Positions 11,166-23,623 of a DNA stretch of 64,000 nucleotides are shown here, in pieces. Source of the stretch: Ailanthus altissimus. Taxonomy: Eukaryota > Streptophyta > Magnoliopsida > Sapindales > Simaroubaceae. The position numbers were made by a program, and so were the translations under genes. Below the pieces are notes generated by a model. It saw only the letters and a program-made list of their open reading frames with translations. It was not told the DNA's origin and ran no database searches. Within the stretch, counting starts at the first letter, position 1, and each line of letters begins with the position of its first letter. Location of the stretch: the NCBI GenBank assembly GCA_946807835.1, contig OX327683.1:17365001-17429000 (forward strand), given 5' to 3'.

Positions 11166-12589
11166 TTGCACCTATCCTTTCTTTGCCTTTTGTGATCTTC
11201 AATTTGTGGCAACCTATGAAGGTTGATGCGGAACGTTTAAACTATCATTTTAATTTGTGTGATGGTAACTATTTACTTTTTACGAAGTGTTTAATGATAT
11301 AAAACTTGTATTGGTAATAAAATAATATTGTTTTCATATTAATAAATTAGATGTTCTCTTTTTTAAAAAAATATAAAAAAAATAGGTGTTTTCGTAATGT
11401 TATCGAGCCAAAAATTAGTTGATACTACTTTCACCATTACATAGTCCTCTGCAATATATAACTAAATCCCTTAATGTGAATTTACATAAGATTCTTGCCA
11501 TATTTTTTTAGAATAATAATGTTATATTTATATATTTGAGTTGCATAAATTGTGTTTTAATTATAACATTTAGTGTGTTTATTGTTAATTAATATTGTAT
11601 AAATATAATATTAATAAAACATAAAAGACAACAACTACATAACAAGTGATAATTATTAAATAGTGACATAAATTAAGATATAAATTTTACATTCTAAATA
11701 TAAAAGTGTAACACTATTCATTTTAGAATTGATTATGTGACCAAATTATACATTGCTTTATTTTAATTTTGGTAATGCAAAGAAATTGTAAACGGCCATC
11801 CATTGCAACAACGGTGGGCCTTGCAAAATTGATGTTGTGTTCTCTTTGCCGATCATTTTATTATTTGTTGAGTGATTGCTACATAAAATTCTTAAGTTTC
11901 ATTGGTTGAGTAGTTGGTACATAAAATTCTTAAAATTGAAGTAGTTCTAAAATCGAATTTATTTATTTATATATATAAATGCTAACATTAACTGTATTAT
12001 TTTCATATTGTAAATCATGTGTCATTTAATATTATCGAGCAACACATACCCTGATCGTTTTTATATTTTGTACGTAAAATTTGACACTTTTACTACTACT
12101 TAATCCTAACCAATACACCCAAATCGCCTATCATGAGTTTTATCTGAAATTAACAAATGTTGCTATCAGATATGAAACTATCGATAATCAACAGCAAATA
12201 GATAACGTAAAACTTGTGGCAGTAATATAATATTTTCAAATCAAATCAATTTACATAAATAAAAGTTTGTATGCAGACCTCCAATACTATGAGTTACTAA
12301 AAATAAATAATCTATTTAGAACTGTGGTGTTAATATTTGGTAAATATTCAGTAGCTTTGCTGTCAAAATTAAGATGATTTTTACTCTACAATTATAAAAT
12401 AAAAAATTTATATAAAAAACATTAAAAAAAAATTGCGTTCTTTTACTTCAAAAGTTCTATCTGATAACACTAACTCGTGTACTTTCAATTGAAAAATGGT
12501 GCTTCAATTGTACTTTAAACAAAACCAAACACTTTGTAGGGAGAATTAACTTGTCATATAAAAAATTGACGTTCGTATTATGTTAAAAT
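11166..12589. other. AT-rich intergenic stretch with one MITE-like repeat
   Basis: I see no gene here. At about 11508-11726 a segment beginning AATAATAATGTTATATTTATATATTTGAG ends in the loosely inverted TTCTAAATATAAAAGTGTAACACTATTC. This is compatible with a small MITE, although the arms are diverged and the target site is not clear. The rest is plain AT-rich sequence. Confidence 0.45.
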
Positions 12590-13262
12590 ACAATCACTGG
12601 CACATGATAAACTTTAGTTGACTAGAAGACAAAAACATGTTTTTGTTTTTTCTTTTTTATAATACAGGAAAAATTTTGAACTTACTTTAATGATGAGTGG
12701 AGTCGGTGATAGTGTTGTGAAAGTGAAAGAGCCAACTAACCTCTTTTTGGAACCCTTAACTTAAGGGCTAAGGCTTTAATAAAAATTAAACATTAAATCT
12801 TTTTTTAGTTTTTTTTTTTTCCAAAAATTTCTCTTATGTTAACTTTCTTGGTTGAATAATAAGTGTTTCCCCTGGCGATAATAAGGGAGCTTATATATAT
12901 ATAAGATTTGAGGCATGCAATACTTGTTCCTGACTCGGGTTGTCAATGTAAGATTGAGTTTTATTAATTTTATGCTTGGATTTTTAATTAATTTAGAGTG
13001 ATTGGTTAATAACTCTTAAGCAGTTTTGCTTTGTAACTATAACCTGAAGGAATATGTAATCAATATCTAGTTTTACTTTGTTATGCTTTTTTACTTATGA
13101 GCAAAAAGGAATATCTAATAATCTAGTTTATCTTTGATAGTAAAGCCCAAAAGACGACAATCTTACGAGTAATGCCTAAAAGAAAAAAATTCGTATCGTT
13201 TCCACTTCTGACTTCCCTATGAAAGATTATTCCTACAGTAGATATGGCATTGGAAACTGCTC
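12590..13262 (+). repeat. Upstream segment D plus DUF674-upstream segment, copy 3
   Basis: The first part (12590-12735) matches 3076-3255 and the second (12870-13262) matches 6340-6760. The match breaks at ATGGCATTGGAAACTGCTCA, where the Tat-like element begins (13264). The equivalent point in copy 2 lies about 500 bases before a DUF674 start codon. The gene that belonged to this copy may be the one now at 30557, displaced by the 15 kb insertion block. Confidence 0.6.
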
Positions 13263-14778
13263 ATGTTGTAAAATTTGGGAATAAGATCTGTTGATGTTCA
13301 CTGCCCTATTAGACTAATGTGAAGTCTCAAATTTGTGAGAAATTGAGATTAGAGTTTAACAAATAATGTCAAGACAAATTTGGTTAACAACGAATAAGGT
13401 TACAATTTTATTCTGAGCTGTAGGATAACAAGCGAACTGCAGAGTTTGAATGTTTTTCGAAGAAGAACATGTAAAACTCAACAATAAGACTATAAAATCA
13501 ACAAGCAAGGATATGTATCCAAAGTTGTATAACAAGAATGAGAATAAAACCTAAAAAGTTGAAAAACATATATTGTATTATGTGTTAAATGAATAATTGG
13601 TAGTTACAATGAGAAAAATAAATCTTTATATAGGCTGTAAAATCCTATTGCAATCATAATTCTAAAAAGGTAAGAATTTTAATAAAGTAAAACTTCTTAT
13701 ACTATCAAATTACTAAATTAGATACAACACTTAATTGGGCTTGGACCATAAAATAAATGGATTAATTATACAATTTTTTAGCAAGCGTCAACAATGCTTC
13801 CTGTAAACCGATCAAAATAACGATATTTGTTAAGGCTTGCAACCTGATATAGTTGGTCGTATTTCTCTGTACCTAAGAAATTGACTCTGTTGTTTCCTCA
13901 TGCTATGAATCTGAAAACTATTGCGTTTGAAAACCTCTAAAATTACCTTGCAATATGTCTAGATTAACTGGTTGGCTTGTCTTTAACATTTCCTTGGAGA
14001 TCGCTTGTGCTACTGTACTCTTAACGAAAATTGCCTTGCAATGCTATTCCTTCAGAAATTGTCCCATCAAGTAAACTTCATGAAAAAAATCAGCTTTGTA
14101 CATGAATTATTCTTTTGATCGCCTATGTTGAATTTGATAATATGTCTTTAGCCTTTAACCAGAATTGCCTTAGGTACTTGTCTTGGAGACTCACTCTATT
14201 ATAGATCATTGTTAAAATTGTCCATGTTAATTACCTAGACTTTGATTATAAGTAAAAATCACCTTAGATGAGAGGTCTGTCTTATGGTCGACTCTTTACT
14301 ATAAGTCATCTTTAAAATAATATATTTCGCACAAGTATCAATGATATGCTAAAAATTGCGCAGCTGTGATATACAGTCTGATTTTATATTTTGTCCACTT
14401 TAATCACTGCTCCAAATTGCCAGTGTTTTAGTAAAGATCTCTTAATCGGCTCCTTATAATACTAAAAATCAACAGATTACTATCTATCATCTTTACTTTG
14501 TACTTGTATCACTTTTCAATCTCATATTATGCCAAGCCGATTTTCTTACACTTAGAATTATTCATAAACTAAATTCACAAATAACTCTTCATTTTCCCTT
14601 TCAACCATTATTAATGTGCTTGTCAGTAGCTATCATGCCATTAATTAATAACAGTCATTAATAATTGTCTCATCATTACCTTAGCAATAATCTCAAAAAT
14701 ATAACCGTCTTATCATTGCTCTCTATTAAATGTCAAATTATTAAGGTGCGATCTTTCATTTTTACCTCTCTTGAGCCT

Positions 14779-14785
14779 TATAAAA
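14779..14785 (+). promoter_or_regulatory. TATA box candidate for the antisense frame of Tat-like element 1
   Basis: CTTATAAAAGG lies about 230 bases before ATG 15007. It is followed by a C/T/A-rich leader (CATTTTCACTTTCACTTTTC) containing a possible intron (AAGGTAAAT to TTAG before AGAGT, or to TGTAG before TCTTC). This suggests the antisense frame once had its own promoter. Confidence 0.4.
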
Positions 14786-15006
14786 GGAGGCAGCTTCATT
14801 TTCACTTTCACTTTTCACCCAAGTAATCTCTCAAAGACTCTCAAGGAAATCTTCAAGCGTTCATCAACATTCAAACAACCTTCAACCTCCTTTAAGGTAA
14901 ATATTTTGTAATTTTCACTTTTGATCTTTCTTTTGCAATCTCTTACTCTTAATTTGTGTTTAGAGTAAATTTTGATTTTCTCTTTCTTAATGTAGTCTTC
15001 AGTAAA

Positions 15007-18000
15007 ATGTCTTCCAAATCGACTACCATAGCTCAATCCAAGAAAACCAGGATGACCGAGGCTGTAGAAACACCTCTTCCTCTACTCAAGAAGTCTCAAG
15101 ATATAGAACAAAGTGACAAGGTCACTATTGAGGTGTTTTCCTATATGGCCGATTTCTTTAGTTATAATTTAGGCCCTTATGAAACCTTCATCATAGTCGA
15201 CCTTAAGTTTTTCCTGCTTATTTTAAGTACCCTGTAAGATTTAGCCAAGAGCATGATATGACCATTTGTTCGACTTTTAAATCAATTAAGTCATAGCTAA
15301 AATTGACTAGCGATTTCAAAGGCTAGCTCAATTATCTAAAACCTTAATTTTCCTCTGTCTAAAAATTGATCAGGATTTATAATCTCATCTAGCTTTCTAG
15401 ATATCAAATCCCTTTCCATGACAATCTTACATCGGCCACCATGCTATTTTGGTCTAAAGCCTGTGATAGTTTATGCTTTAGGTTCTATGTGTCGTCTACT
15501 CTGCATGATTTAGCAGTCCTTTTTAATTTGCCAGTCCACGACATTGAAATAAACGTCGAACTTGAAGTATGTGAGGTCGACATATACTTTTTCAGAGCTT
15601 AATCATGCTTTGGTAAATTTATGAGCATATTTAAAGAAAAATCGGCTACTCTTTCGAGGACTGAGCATCCTCTTATAATGGCTGTGTAATTACAACTTGT
15701 GCCCCCCTTCTAAAAAAATAACAAGGAATATTTAAAAGTAGTAATTGCCTTAGCTTGGCTTAAATCTAGCTTTAGTTCCCTTTTCCTTTCTTATTTATAT
15801 AGAAGTTTTTTTGAAATCGTTCGCTCTAAAGGTGAGTCTACCTTTCTAAATGCTAAGGGTCCTCTCTGGATTCTCTATTTTTGGATATCAGCTTACTTCC
15901 TTTCTTTTTTCTCTTTAACTTCATAGCCAGATGCATATCGGTAGTTGTTATGCCTTTTAGCTGCTTTAATGGCAAATAAGAAATCTTATTTTAAGGACTT
16001 TTTAAAATTATTTTATACTACATCTTATTTAGACGATAGGGTCTTTTATTGACTTAAGCTAGCCCTTTTTGACCCAAATGGACTAGATGGTCTTATAAAG
16101 GCCAAAATTGTACTCCCAAAAAGGTCAACCTAAATGCAGAATGGCATTACTATTGGTGAGTTATGTGACAACTCGTGACCTACATCACAGAGCGGTCATA
16201 GTCTTTAAGAACAATAAGAAATATAGAATTGAGACTTATCACTCTTAGTGGGTTAGTCATTAATTTGGATGTATCCAAGCCATTCTACATCCCAACTTAT
16301 TTTTAGCCAACTAGAAATTTAAGAGCAAAGTTATCTTCAAAGAATCTTTCTTTGTTGATGAAACTTCTAAAGTCTCCAACCTTTTAAAGAAATCTCTTCA
16401 ATTGGTCAATGTCTCATTTCCCATGGTCGCCTTAAATTGTTTGACCAATACTGGGAGACAGTTGTCGACCAACATTTCTATCTTTTATTTGATGCAGCCC
16501 TTGCATGCCACGCTTTCAAAGTCACTGACATTGGTGCTACTGTACAGGTCGGCTGAAAAAAGACATGGGGTAAGCTAATTCAAAAAATCTTAGATTTTGA
16601 ATCTTTTTATGGTTTTAAATTCAATTGTAACAAATTAAAAGAAATCAGAACTTTATGCCACTAAAGGAAAAGGGAATTTCTCTTAGAACATAGGTGGTCG
16701 ACCATTGAACACCAGACCCAATGGGTTCGCTTGATAGCCCTTAGATAGGGGAGGTGTTCGTGAATGACCATTTGTGGATCTAAGACCTCCAATCCTAACG
16801 GCAAAGTTCAGCATTGCTGGCAATGTACCAAGCAGAAGGAAAACATAGGCTGGTTTTACCTTGATAACTATAATAAACTTATTTTTGACCCTGAGTTGGT
16901 TAGGATTAAGAGTGAGCAAACTCGATTCGGTTCAGTTTTTATTGTGAACCAAAAATTGAATCAAGTCGGTCTGTTTTTGAAAAATAAAACCGAAAATCGA
17001 ATTGAACTTATAATGAACTGAACTAAACCAATTCGGTTTGATTTATAGGTTTTGTTTGGTTTTGGATTTTTTGGTTTGGCTCAAATTAACTTAATTTAGG
17101 CTTATTTACGGTTCGGTTTGATTTTTTTTATATTTTTTTTGTTATTTCATTTTTAAAAATTTTCAATTTTTCAGAATTTTTAATTTTTTGAATTAAAAAA
17201 CTGAGAACTGAATTGACCAAGGAAAAACTCAAATCAAACCGGCCAGTTCAGTTCAATTTTTTGGGTCCAGTTCGATTTACTAGTTTTTTGCCTACCTCTA
17301 GTTAGGATCATTGGCAGTACGAGCCAACAAGGTATTAATAGTGTTTCTTTTTGCCACACTTGTCAATTTTCTGATTCTAATTACTTGTTGATTTATTGCG
17401 AGGCTATCCCTACACGCGTGAACATCTTACCTGCTATTGAGGAGGATTTGGCCTCTTCCAAGAAACGTGTCAAGGTACCTTTGATCGTCCTACTTAACAC
17501 TTGGCTTTATGTTATGTAGATTGGTCATTTATCTTTTGTTTGTATTTCATACTATTGCTAGAAAACTACTTAAGATCAGGATAATTCACTCAAAGTCAGA
17601 CTTCAAGGAGTCGACTGCTTCACACTAATCAACCACATCTACCCCTCTGCCTACTCTTACAAGCAAATTACTTGAGCCTATTGTTGGTGCTCAAGGCGTA
17701 CAAGAGATAAGCCATTCGCCAACTTTTGAACAATCGCCAAGGTTCATGACTCCGTGGTAGACTTCAATTGGCAAGCCTACAATTAAAAAGCCTATTTAGC
17801 TTGGTAGGACGACTTCAGCTACTATTATGTTATCCATGCTTCTTGCCTGATAATGATGAAGAATTAGACGGTGATTCTCCTCTTCAAGAATTGGTTCCCC
17901 TTTCTCAGTAGTAAGGAATAAAGTAGTGGAGGTAATCCATCAAATAAAAGGAATGAAAAGCCAAATAATCAATGCAAAGTGCTAGATATCAACAAAAAGC

Positions 18001-18500
18001 TCAAGTTTGTGTTTGACAATGCTTCAGGCAATACGATGTCGGTCGGCCTGAAAATAAAATTTGATGAATTTGCAACTTCTTTCATAACTCTAGCTAAAAA
18101 GAAGTAATCTGCCATGCATATAATAAAAAAGGTTGAAAATGAGATAGAGAAGAAAGTAGCTTTGGATCGCTTGGAAATCCAATTAATGGTTGAAGTTTAA
18201 GAGCTGGGTGACCAAAGTAAAATCGCCAAGGAGAGGATGAAAGTATTACAGGTTAAGCTTGCCAAGCTTAGAGCTGATGAGGCAGAACGTACTCAAAAGT
18301 CTCAGAGCTTGGGGTAACAAATCCTGGATAAGTTATTGGAAGTAAGAACAAGTTCAGATGAGGTTTTGAGACTGAAGAAGTAGAGATAAAGAAGAGCATC
18401 AAGCTAAAAAATGAGACTATTTCAAAAGCTAAGGTAGAGGTGAAAATGGTTAACTCTTTGGTGGCTGATTTCTTTTCTTTGATTGATCAGTTGTAGATTG
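15007..18500 (+). pseudogene. Antisense plant-mobile-domain / coiled-coil frame of Tat-like element 1 (decayed)
   Basis: It is opposite in direction to the pol genes and lies between integrase and the 3' LTR. It starts M-S-S-K-S-T-T and soon carries stops. Recognisable pieces are T-L-H-D-L-A-V-L-F-N-L-P at about 15500, close to the plant mobile domain consensus (T-L-x-D-V-A-x-L-x-G-L-P), and G-P-L-W-I-L-Y-F-W at about 15850. A Lys/Glu-rich coiled-coil end with A-K-E-R-M-K-V-L-Q and L-R-A-D-E-A-E-R-T-Q follows at about 18200-18400. A hAT MITE (16907-17300) sits inside. Plant mobile domains are known in retrotransposons and in host silencing proteins. Assignment here is by short motifs only. 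A second Tat-like element has a counterpart at 46659-48107. Confidence 0.5.
16907..17300. mobile_element. hAT-type MITE with 8 bp target duplication
   Basis: The 394 bp element starts TAAGAGTGAGCAAAC and ends GCCTACCTCTA, whose inverse (TAGAGGTAGGC) matches the start. GTTAGGAT flanks it on both sides (16899-16906 and 17301-17308). The interior repeats CGGTTCGGTT/GAACCGAA-type words typical of this kind of plant hAT MITE. A short Thr/Lys/Asn-rich open frame overlaps its left edge and is not a gene. Confidence 0.88.
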
Positions 18501-18859
18501 TATTGACCTAAGAGCTTTTTTGTAAACGTTTTATATGAATGAAATATATTTTAAATTTTTACATCTGTCTTTCAGCAAATCAACTTCTTTGATTGTTTAA
18601 ACTGGTCGATAATCTTAAAATTATAAGAATTGCAAACTAATTAATCGACTTATAATAACCAATGAATGTGATATTGATTATATTTCAAACTGAAGTAATA
18701 ATTATAATACCTCTAAGATCGGATTAGTATTTATTAATCGATAAAACCAAAGTATCAACCGAACAAATATTGGTTTTTATTGGATAGATAAATTATCTAA
18801 AATCGTTCAATAACTATCTTTCATATAACCTAGGGTTTATAGAAAATTGTCTTATCGAC

Positions 18860-19862
18860 TCCTTCCTAAGCAGTTGGTCGATAAGTCTTAAGGAATTTGC
18901 CATTGATCGCCTTAGGGTGTATAATCCCTTCCAAGTCGCTTAGTAAATATACCTTCTTGCCAATGATCTTGACGATCTTAAATAGTCCTTATTAATTAGA
19001 ACTAAACTTTCGTAGATCATGCTCTTTAGACCCAATTAAGAGAATAACTTTCCAAATTATGTCGCCAACCTTAAAGGACTTAAACTTTACCTTTTTATCT
19101 ATCTTGTTCATTTCTTCTTCCATGTCATCTTGATATTGCTCGGCACTCAGATCCTCTTAAAATTGTCTTCTTGTTGAATCTGCTATGACTTCTGTTAGGG
19201 CCATAGCTTTATAATCATAGACCAATTGATAAGGAGACTTCCTTGACGTTGTTTTTAGGTTAACTTTATTTGCCAAATGACTTCTTATAACTTCTCGTGC
19301 CAAGCTTTAGGATTATCCTCGATCGCCTTCTTTAGTTCTTGAATAATTAATTTGTTAGTTGATTCGGCTTACCTATTTAACCAAGCATAGTAAAGAGTGC
19401 TATGTATTAACTTGATGTCAAATTCTTTAACAAAATTAACAATCTCTTCACCAGTGAAAATTGTTCCTTGATCGATCGTGATGAACTCTAGAAGGCCATA
19501 TTTGTATATAATATTTTCTTTGATAAACCTGATAACCAACTATTGAGTAACCATCTTTAATAGGATGGCTTCTACCCATTTAGTGAAATAGTCAATCACC
19601 ATTAAGATAAAGGCATGTTGTTTTGAAGATGGTGGATTAATGTTTTCAATTATATCTATTGCTTATCCTTTGAATGGCCATGACCTTATTACTACGTGCA
19701 TTTTTTCAGTTGGGACAATTTGAATTGGGCCGTGCTTTTGGCATTCTTCACAGCCTCTTGAGTAGTTGTGGCAGTCTTGCTCCATAGTCAACCACTAGAA
19801 ACTAATTTTTAGGATTTCTCTCTTCATGAATGGATCACTTAAATGTTCCTCTGCCAACCCTT
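18860..19862 (-). pseudogene. Integrase (core and C-terminal part) of Tat-like element 1
   Basis: Minus strand. It begins with A-E-E-H and C-E-E-C-Q-K-H, the second half of the HHCC zinc motif. The DDE core follows with V-I-D-Y-F-T-K-W (first D), T-I-D-Q-G-T-I-F (second D) and A-E-S-T-N-K (Glu). The C-terminal region has F-K-V-G-D and H-P-K-A-I-N-G-K-F-L-K-T-Y, as in Ty3/gypsy GPF/Y integrases. Several in-frame stops are present. The N-terminal zinc half lies beyond the nested element, at 24057 onward. Confidence 0.8.
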
Positions 19863-20309
19863 TGTCACGCCCCAAACTCAAAAGATCTGAAATATGACAT
19901 AACTTACACTCATTCAATAATGTGCACTTATAATTAATATTGTATAAAATTTCAAACTTGAATTCAACATAGGAATCCTTATCAAGTTACTAGTAAGTTT
20001 AATACAAAATTAACCCATGACTATACTTGGTGAAACATAAATCAAATACAACCACACCTAATAAAATAACACATAAGTATTTATTCAATAGGGACAAATC
20101 AAATATCTTAAACTATGTGTCCACAAATTAAACACTTAACAGCCTAACAACTTAGGGAACCCAATACTAATAGTATATCCTCAATCTATACAAACAATAC
20201 TAATAACAATACATAAATTAAGTATCATCCACATATATATAAAATATGAATATTATATATATAGATATAAATATTTATTCTTTTTAGTGTTGGATAAGTG
20301 GTTACTACA
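19863..20309 (-). repeat. 3' LTR of the 19863-24056 element
   Basis: It is 447 bp and begins (minus strand) TGTAGTAACC and ends GCGTGACA. It is closely similar to 23624-24056. Relative to the related LTR at 39176-42052 it lacks a block of about 2.2 kb and one of about 0.2 kb. The partner LTR lacks the same blocks. Confidence 0.88.
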
Positions 20310-20329
20310 ATTCTCCCCTCCTTATAAGA

Positions 20330-20760
20330 AGTTCGTTCTCGAAATTTATGACTTAAGCAAACAATGAAGATATTTAGATCTCATTTTCTCTTCTCATTCC
20401 CAAGTTGCCTTTTCAATTGTATGGTTTATTCATAAAACCTTTACAAAGCAATTTTTTTGGTATATAGAATTTGCTCATTGTGGTCCAAAATCCTAATAAA
20501 CATTCATTCATATGTTAGATTATCTCCAAGTTTAAGTGGCTCATAGCTTAGTATATGAGAGGAGTATAAAATATATATCCGAAAAATAAACACATGGCAT
20601 ATATTATGGACTTATAATATTAATGCGAAAGGAAAAGTTGATCAACCACGTCATCTGTGCCTTCAAGGATCTCAAATGGACCAATAAATATAGAGTTTAA
20701 TTATAAAATGTATACACATATATTTTTATTCTTTTCACTCGTTCGTTCAATATTTAATGG
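20330..20760 (-). pseudogene. Integrase C-terminal relic of the 19863-24056 element
   Basis: Minus strand. G-P-F-E-I-L-E-G-T near 20680 is followed by S-Y-E-P-L-K-L-G-D-N-L-T-Y-E near 20530. At about 20420-20390 come V-K-V-L and N-H-T-I-E-K-A-T-W-E (with substitutions and stops), and then the purine tract. This is the tail of a chromovirus-type Ty3/gypsy pol. It is heavily mutated and cannot be active. Confidence 0.65.
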
Positions 20761-21059
20761 AAATCTATACACTTTACCTTTTATTCATTAAAGAATGACA
20801 TAGATATAGAATACCCATACTAGCCTCTTAAATATAATTATTAACTTCTCTAAAAATTTTAATCCCTTCAACATATACTCATATGTCATAATATCATTCA
20901 CTACCTTGATATCATTCTCAAAATGAAAATAATTTTGTATTTCTACACAACTAAGTTGTCATTCAAACTAGAATGATAAAGGCATTATCTTAAATGATCA
21001 GAAATCAACTTCAATAAAAAGACATTTAGTTTCATTGATTCTTAAACTATAGATCTCAA

Positions 21060-22440
21060 CATTATATCTCTTATTTTAACTCTTTAAAAATAGTCCATTT
21101 CATGGGACATCATTTTCTCATTGACATTGACATGTCTATTTTTTTTCTAATATGCTCAATTTCAAACAGAAAATATTTCACTAACATAATTATTACGATG
21201 GCAAAGATGGTTTTTCAACTATTCCTTTAACGTCATCCACGTAAAAGGAAAGGACAAAATGATTGCTGATTTTCTTTCACGAAACCCTATAAATAGCCTA
21301 AACCTCACAACCACTTTTCTAGCAATAAAGAAAATAAACTCTCTTACAATATTCATGATGAGTAACTTCACAGTCATTCCCCCGGTACCTTTTACTCCTT
21401 TTGAACTCCCAGAGCTCATTCAAACCAAAACACTTTACTCAGTAGCTAAAGAATTAATCCAGCATTATGCAATAGAGGCAGTTCAAGAGCATGATTGCTC
21501 TGTAATCGGCGGTTATATTTTTAATCTGGATTACCCATTTTTTCATCTCCATCGAATCACTCATCTCCAAAAATGGTTAAAATTCATCCTTTACATACTC
21601 TGGTATCTGTTAGATCTATACATCATTACAATAGAGCTTCCATTACAAAATATTCTAGACTGGATACAGCAACATAATGAAGAAAATCCTGTATGCATTT
21701 TCCTTCCAATGGTTTTATCCAAAATCTTGGTGGAATAGCAAGCTACAACACATGTTGTATAGGCACGTAAACAGTTTAGTCAATCCCAGACATCTGTACA
21801 CAGTCCTATTACTCCAAAATAAAGGAATGATATTCTCAAACCATAAGATTTATTACTACTCTACTGTTAAAGATTATTTCACATTTCCATACTCTTTGCA
21901 GTTATTCCAAGATGAATACAAAATAGAGCTCAGAGCACTTGAAAAGGTCTTGGCAGAAGAAAATCAAATTATTCCACTTTCGATATGGATCTCTCCCCAT
22001 GACCAAGCACCTTGGGAGAATAGGCCACCAGACTTTTCTAAAAGAATGAATAATGCAAATTCTATTTTTCACAAAAACCAGATCCGTGCCGCTCTATCAT
22101 ATCAAAGAGAGATTGACTACTTTAGACACCACCACTACTTTTCAAATCCAAATGAACTTCCTCTAAACCTGGACAACGTTTCACAGCCCAGTGTGCCAAG
22201 TGACCACATGCAGATTGATGAAACATCTCACCAACCCAACTTGACTTTATCATTATTATAAGATTCTCAACCTTATCCAACTGACAGCGAAGTCCAAAGA
22301 GAAGCAACTGCATTGATGAGAACCAGCTCAATGGATACCACATCACCAGACACGAGACGTTTCTAGGCCCAATTCAATGACCTTACCTAAGGATACGATA
22401 GTGATAATTCAAGCTACTCATCATTTAGCAGTTAATCATG
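21060..22440 (+). pseudogene. Endogenous pararetrovirus (caulimovirid-like) polyprotein fragment, decayed
   Basis: Plus strand, opposite to the surrounding LTR element. The end of a caulimovirid-type RNase H is visible at about 21098-21290: G-H-H-F-L-I-D, then R-W-F-F-N-Y-S-F, H-V-K-G-K-D and I-A-D-F-L-S-R-N. The frame then continues in about two overlapping segments (21259-21738 and 21677-22261, different frames) rich in aromatic residues and Pro. These lack a domain I can name. K-G-K-D followed by A-D-F-L-S-R is typical of plant pararetroviruses rather than of Ty3/gypsy pol. Upstream RT is missing or too decayed to read. It is a fossil: broken frames, no complete viral gene. The genus is not determined. 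Confidence 0.65.
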
Positions 22441-22980
22441 ACATGAGTGTTTTTGCTTATCTTTATGTCAAGTGTGCTTTATCTTTATGTCATATCTGCT
22501 TTTAATCTATTGGCAAAAAAAAAAAAAAATCCATGTTAAGACTACAAAAATCCTTATAATTAATAAAGTTAATTTGGCCTCAAGTCCAAAAGTCCAGATG
22601 TTAACCCAAAAGTCTTCAAGTCATAAATGTATTGTCAATCATTAGTGCCAAGATAACAAGGTCCCTAAGTCTATAAAATGGGCCTTTATTTTACTTTTCT
22701 TAATCATTTTACTTAACTCATCACGCTTCTAACAAAACTTTATCACAATTAAATATCAACAAATATTTATTCCAAATTTTGCGGCTTATTGTCCTTTATA
22801 AATGATAAAATAAAACTCATTATTTTCTTTTTGCCTCACAAGAACCGAGAAAAATATATACTTGAACATACTTAAACATATGCTCCACAGCTGTTATCAA
22901 TTTTTTTTCTTCTACAAATACATTGTTTTTGCATCCTTATACAAACTCAAAAACATTCAAAGATTAAAGTGAGCGTAACA
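22441..22980 (+). promoter_or_regulatory. Non-coding stretch after the pararetrovirus piece, with a TATA-type promoter candidate
   Basis: There is no coding sequence. It holds a run of A near 22517 and CTATAAAATGGGCC (TATA-like, 22672-22678). About 300 bases downstream is the ATG of the LOG relic. The layout (end of polyprotein, TATA, leader) resembles a caulimovirid intergenic region, but it could equally be the old promoter and 5' leader of the LOG copy. Confidence 0.35.
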
Positions 22981-23312
22981 ATGGAGAAACCTCAGCTCGT
23001 TGATTCACAAAAATTTGTGTCTTTTGTGGATCCAACCCTGAAAATACTGAAGAGTTTGTAAAAGCTGCAAAAAATCTTGGTAAGGTATTAGTTGAGAGAA
23101 ATATACATTTAGTATATGGAGAAGGTAACCGTGGGTTAATGGGGTCTGTGGCAAAAGCAACACACAATAAAGGTAGTCGAGTTTTGGGTATCATTCCAAA
23201 ACCTCTAGCTATTGAAAATATTATAGGAAAAACAATTGGGGATGAGTTACAAGTCTTATCTATGCACGAGCAAATGGCTCAAAATAGAAAATTATCTCAA
23301 TTTGCTCTATGA
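22981..23312 (+). pseudogene. LOG-type cytokinin phosphoribohydrolase pseudogene, truncated
   Basis: LOG enzymes cut ribose phosphate from cytokinin nucleotides to give active cytokinin. The relic has ATG 22981, then, two bases out of frame with it, C-V-F-C-G-S-N-P, E-F-V-K-A-A-K-N-L-G, N-I-H-L-V-Y-G-E-G, G-L-M-G-S-V-A-K-A and V-L-G-I-I-P-K. It ends at I-I-G-K-T-I-G-D-E-L-Q-V and M-H-E-Q-M-A. A stop at 23310 falls before the catalytic P-G-G-x-G-T-x-E-E motif, which is absent. It is about half of a normal LOG (about 215 residues). No intron is visible in this stretch. It lies inside an LTR element, next to pararetrovirus sequence, so it was carried or trapped there. Confidence 0.82.
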
Positions 23313-23623
23313 CATAAAAATTATCATTATAAGATATTCGACTTCATTCTTACTAAGCATATTAGTCACAACTTAAAAAAAAAGTTCATAAATGGTAATA
23401 ATAAGATCCATAAAAGTATTATTATCTATAATATCAACAATCTTAGCAGCTTTTGGATAATGTGTCATCTTCATAAAATCATACAAAAATTTAAGCAAGA
23501 TGTCAAATATTTACACAATAAAGCCATAAATATAATCCTAAGGATTTTGCATCTGCTCGGTTCCCTTAACTTGACACTTAAAAGTCTACATAATTATATC
23601 TTAGCTCTGATACTACTAAAAGC

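Noticed and set aside
13264..14820. Exact 3' LTR limits of Tat-like element 1
   Set aside because: The outer end is clear (TGTTG at 13264), but no partner LTR survives and no convincing purine tract marks the inner edge, so I did not give a boundary.
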